Below are positions 61,935 to 64,000 of a stretch of 64,000 nucleotides of DNA, in pieces. The position numbers and the translations under genes are program-made. Position 1 is the first letter of the stretch. Each line of letters opens with the position of its first letter. Under the pieces are notes generated by a model, which saw only the letters and a list, made by a program, of their open reading frames with translations, ran no database searches and was not told the DNA's origin. Source of the DNA: Mannheimia granulomatis (GTDB taxonomy: Bacteria; Pseudomonadota; Gammaproteobacteria; Enterobacterales; Pasteurellaceae); assembly GCF_013377255.1 (NCBI RefSeq), contig NZ_CP016614.1, forward strand, positions 2,116,501 through 2,180,500, given 5' to 3'.

Positions 61935-64000
61935 TTAAATAATCTCATAGCGAATCAAGTTTGCATCAAGCCCCGCGCTAAGGGTTGCAAAGTGGATCGC
62001 ATTGATCGAGCCTGCGCCATCTGAATCATAGCTTAATTCGCCACTTGTACTATTATATTGGATATGGTTTCTGATGTTTGCATCATTTAATGCAGTAAAG
62101 ATGCTATCATCAAACAGGAGCTTGTCTTCACCCACTACAAAATTGTCGATTTTATCTACCGAGCCGTCAAGCACGGAGCTAAAACGGAAAATATCCTCGC
62201 CTGCACTTCCAATCAGCGTATCGCTGCCTCGCCCGCCATCTAAGATGTCATTACCGCCGTTACCACGTAATACGTTATTACCGTCATTACCCATCAGTAT
62301 GTTGTTGCCATCATTACCTGTAGCATCAATATCATTACTTCCAATAAGAGAGAGATTTTCCACATTTTCCGATAAGGTGTAAGTTACACTGCTGTATATG
62401 CTATCGGCTTCACCTGCATTGGCTTTTTCTGTTACTTTGTCAGCAATATTGTCCACTACATAGCGGTCGTTGCCTATACCACCTTCCATCAAATCAACAC
62501 CTAAACCGCCATCTAGATAGTCATTACCTTCCCCACCATAAATTTCATCATCACCTGCCCCACCGCTGATATTATTATCCGCTTTGTTGCCAATTAAGAT
62601 ATCCGCATATTTTGACCCGTTGAGGTTTTCAATTTGCGTGCCGTAGCCGATAAATGATTGCCCTTTGGTGTATTCTGAGTGGAAATAATCTTTGCTTAGA
62701 TTGCCATCTACGCTCACATTCGCCAAGTTTTGCTCTTTAAAGTAGCTCGAATAGTCATAAGCAGACACTTTGACTTTCTCTTTCACAATAAAGGCATCGG
62801 AGAATTGAGAGCGGTAGTAGTTCCACGAACCTGGTGTCAGGTTCACGATGACCCCCTCTTTTTCATAAGAGGCATCGAACGTATCAATGCCATTACCGTC
62901 CCAAATATAAGTCGTACCATCTTTGACTTGTGAGGCGTAATGATTAAAGCCGTACACATCGTTACCTGCTCGTACATTTTTGTTAATACCGAAATGATAA
63001 TGCATAAAGGCAAGATCATAAATCGATACACCAAATACATTCGCGTGAGCAGTCGCATAATCAAAACCATAGGACATAATACTAAATTCGGTCGATTTAT
63101 CTTCGCCTTCTACATAACGCTTCCCTTGACCGTTTTTAAACTCGCTGAACTTACCGTCTGTATGTTGTGCAGACAGCGTATGATAAATTTCGTGGAACGC
63201 AGCAAATTTATCATATGTACTTTCCCCACCGAAACTTTTATCCATAATAAAGTCTCCGCCTAATCCAGCAACACCTAATGCGCCTCCCAAACGACCATCT
63301 TGTCCTGGATCTCGTTTACTGAAATCCGCACGAAGCAACTTCGTATCTGCTTCATCAAGGTTGTCCGTCTCTACAAATTGAATATTTGAAATTTCGCTAT
63401 ACTGCTTATACACCGCACGGAAAAGTGTTTTCATACTGTCGGTAAATTCCAAATAAGCATCACGATTGCTAATCCCCGAATCACGATAACCTTTATCGTA
63501 ATCAGCACCGTTCACAAAATGATATTTAATCACCGTTGGTTCAAGCGGATCAGCTTTCTTGCTATCGTATCCGCCAAATGGAATTTTCCTCACATAGCCC
63601 GCTTTAAAGTCGGCCGATCTTGCAATCGCGTGAATAAAATATGGTAAGTTATAACCCTCTTCGCCGTGAGTCGTCTTACGATCTTTCTCTAACGGAATCT
63701 CTTTATGAGGGTTCACAAACTCGCTACCGACTGCATCAGTCAAAGCGATTTCTGCAGAATCATTTACACGAATTGCATTACCTGCCATATCTTTCGTAAG
63801 CAAGGTTGCAGTGAGTTTTTGAGCAGCAACGGTTGCCAAGTCTGCATTATCCACAGAGAGATTAAAACGCAGATCTTGTCCCACACTACCAACGTACTTT
63901 TTGCCATTTACAACAATTTCAACCGTATCACCAGCTTGTGCTGTGCCTGACACTTCGCCACTGACTACGGTTTGCTGTTTAACCGGCTGAACCATATTGT
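61935..64000 (-). CDS. Serralysin-type RTX metalloprotease (5' end beyond window)
   Basis: At least 687 residues are visible; the frame is open to the right edge, so the start is missing. Order, counting from the Met at 63995: a bacterial Ig-like segment (about 1-88), then an M10/serralysin catalytic domain with zinc motif HEIYHTLSAQH (268-278) and Met-turn SIMSYG (305-310). Next are two RTX blocks (about 478-525 with GGAGDDEIYGGEGND, and 565-610) and a C-terminal ANLIRYEII fitting type I secretion. Canonical serralysins have HEIGHTLGLSH; here Gly is replaced by Tyr and Ser. Ig repeats upstream suggest a larger secreted or surface-bound protease. Confidence 0.88.
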   Translation of the reverse strand, partial: NMVQPVKQQTVVSGEVSGTAQAGDTVEIVVNGKKYVGSVGQDLRFNLSVDNADLATVAAQKLTATLLTKDMAGNAIRVNDSAEIALTDAVGSEFVNPHKEIPLEKDRKTTHGEEGYNLPYFIHAIARSADFKAGYVRKIPFGGYDSKKADPLEPTVIKYHFVNGADYDKGYRDSGISNRDAYLEFTDSMKTLFRAVYKQYSEISNIQFVETDNLDEADTKLLRADFSKRDPGQDGRLGGALGVAGLGGDFIMDKSFGGESTYDKFAAFHEIYHTLSAQHTDGKFSEFKNGQGKRYVEGEDKSTEFSIMSYGFDYATAHANVFGVSIYDLAFMHYHFGINKNVRAGNDVYGFNHYASQVKDGTTYIWDGNGIDTFDASYEKEGVIVNLTPGSWNYYRSQFSDAFIVKEKVKVSAYDYSSYFKEQNLANVSVDGNLSKDYFHSEYTKGQSFIGYGTQIENLNGSKYADILIGNKADNNISGGAGDDEIYGGEGNDYLDGGLGVDLMEGGIGNDRYVVDNIADKVTEKANAGEADSIYSSVTYTLSENVENLSLIGSNDIDATGNDGNNILMGNDGNNVLRGNGGNDILDGGRGSDTLIGSAGEDIFRFSSVLDGSVDKIDNFVVGEDKLLFDDSIFTALNDANIRNHIQYNSTSGELSYDSDGAGSINAIHFATLSAGLDANLIRYEII

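Noticed and set aside
1..64000. CRISPR arrays, IS elements, prophage or tRNA genes
   Set aside because: No regularly spaced short repeats, transposase or integrase sequences, or cloverleaf-like segments were found; the only extensive repetition is within the adhesin gene.

Overview
This AT-rich window is Pasteurellaceae chromosome. Copies of the DNA uptake signal core ACAAGCGGT, and its complement ACCGCTTGT, are scattered through genes and intergenic gaps. That is the Apl-type signal of the Actinobacillus pleuropneumoniae / Mannheimia / Bibersteinia branch, not the Haemophilus influenzae type. Gene content (split sucrose PTS genes, DcuB, UbiE-UbiJ-UbiB-TatABC, QueH, Hfq-HflX, large surface proteins) fits a Mannheimia-like animal commensal or pathogen. 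No rRNA, tRNA, IS element or CRISPR array was found.

Layout. 1-2.3 kb: spoT (cut by the left edge), rpoZ and a thioredoxin-like gene. 2.35-14.4 kb: a carbohydrate block. scrK-scrB-scrR on the minus strand and scrA on the plus strand flank miaB, the general PTS genes ptsH-ptsI-crr, and thiP-thiQ. ScrA is an IIBC protein with no IIA domain, so it should take phosphate from the Crr protein encoded here. Two near-identical palindromes, one before scrK and one before scrA, look like ScrR operators joining the separated halves. 14.4-27.3 kb: housekeeping genes (map, yhhQ, pirin, hemB, tatABC, ubiE-J-B, corA, a DUF4153 membrane protein, argF). 27.3-35.8 kb: a PhzF-like protein, dcuB, doxX, comF, a HAD phosphatase, a DMT exporter, rpmA-rplU, ispB and queH. 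35.9-48.5 kb: fabD-orf-fabG, brnQ, mutM, dtd-brkB, proA, then mutL, a HEPN/MNT toxin-antitoxin pair, miaA, hfq and hflX.

48.7-64 kb is accessory surface biology. One 11-kb gene encodes a 3681-residue trimeric autotransporter with a YadA-like head and anchor. Its very long stalk consists of eight repeated modules rich in collagen-like Gly-X-Y triplets. Beyond it lie a zinc-ribbon protein, an unknown membrane protein, a PII-family protein lacking the tyrosines normally uridylylated, and a serralysin-type RTX metalloprotease that runs off the right edge.

Regulatory sites proposed from sequence alone: ScrR operators, an FNR-like box before dcuB, an ARG box before argF, a competence-type CRP site before comF, an attenuator-like hairpin between ptsH and ptsI, a possible leader peptide before corA, a preQ1-like leader before yhhQ, and many terminators, several built from inverted uptake-signal pairs.
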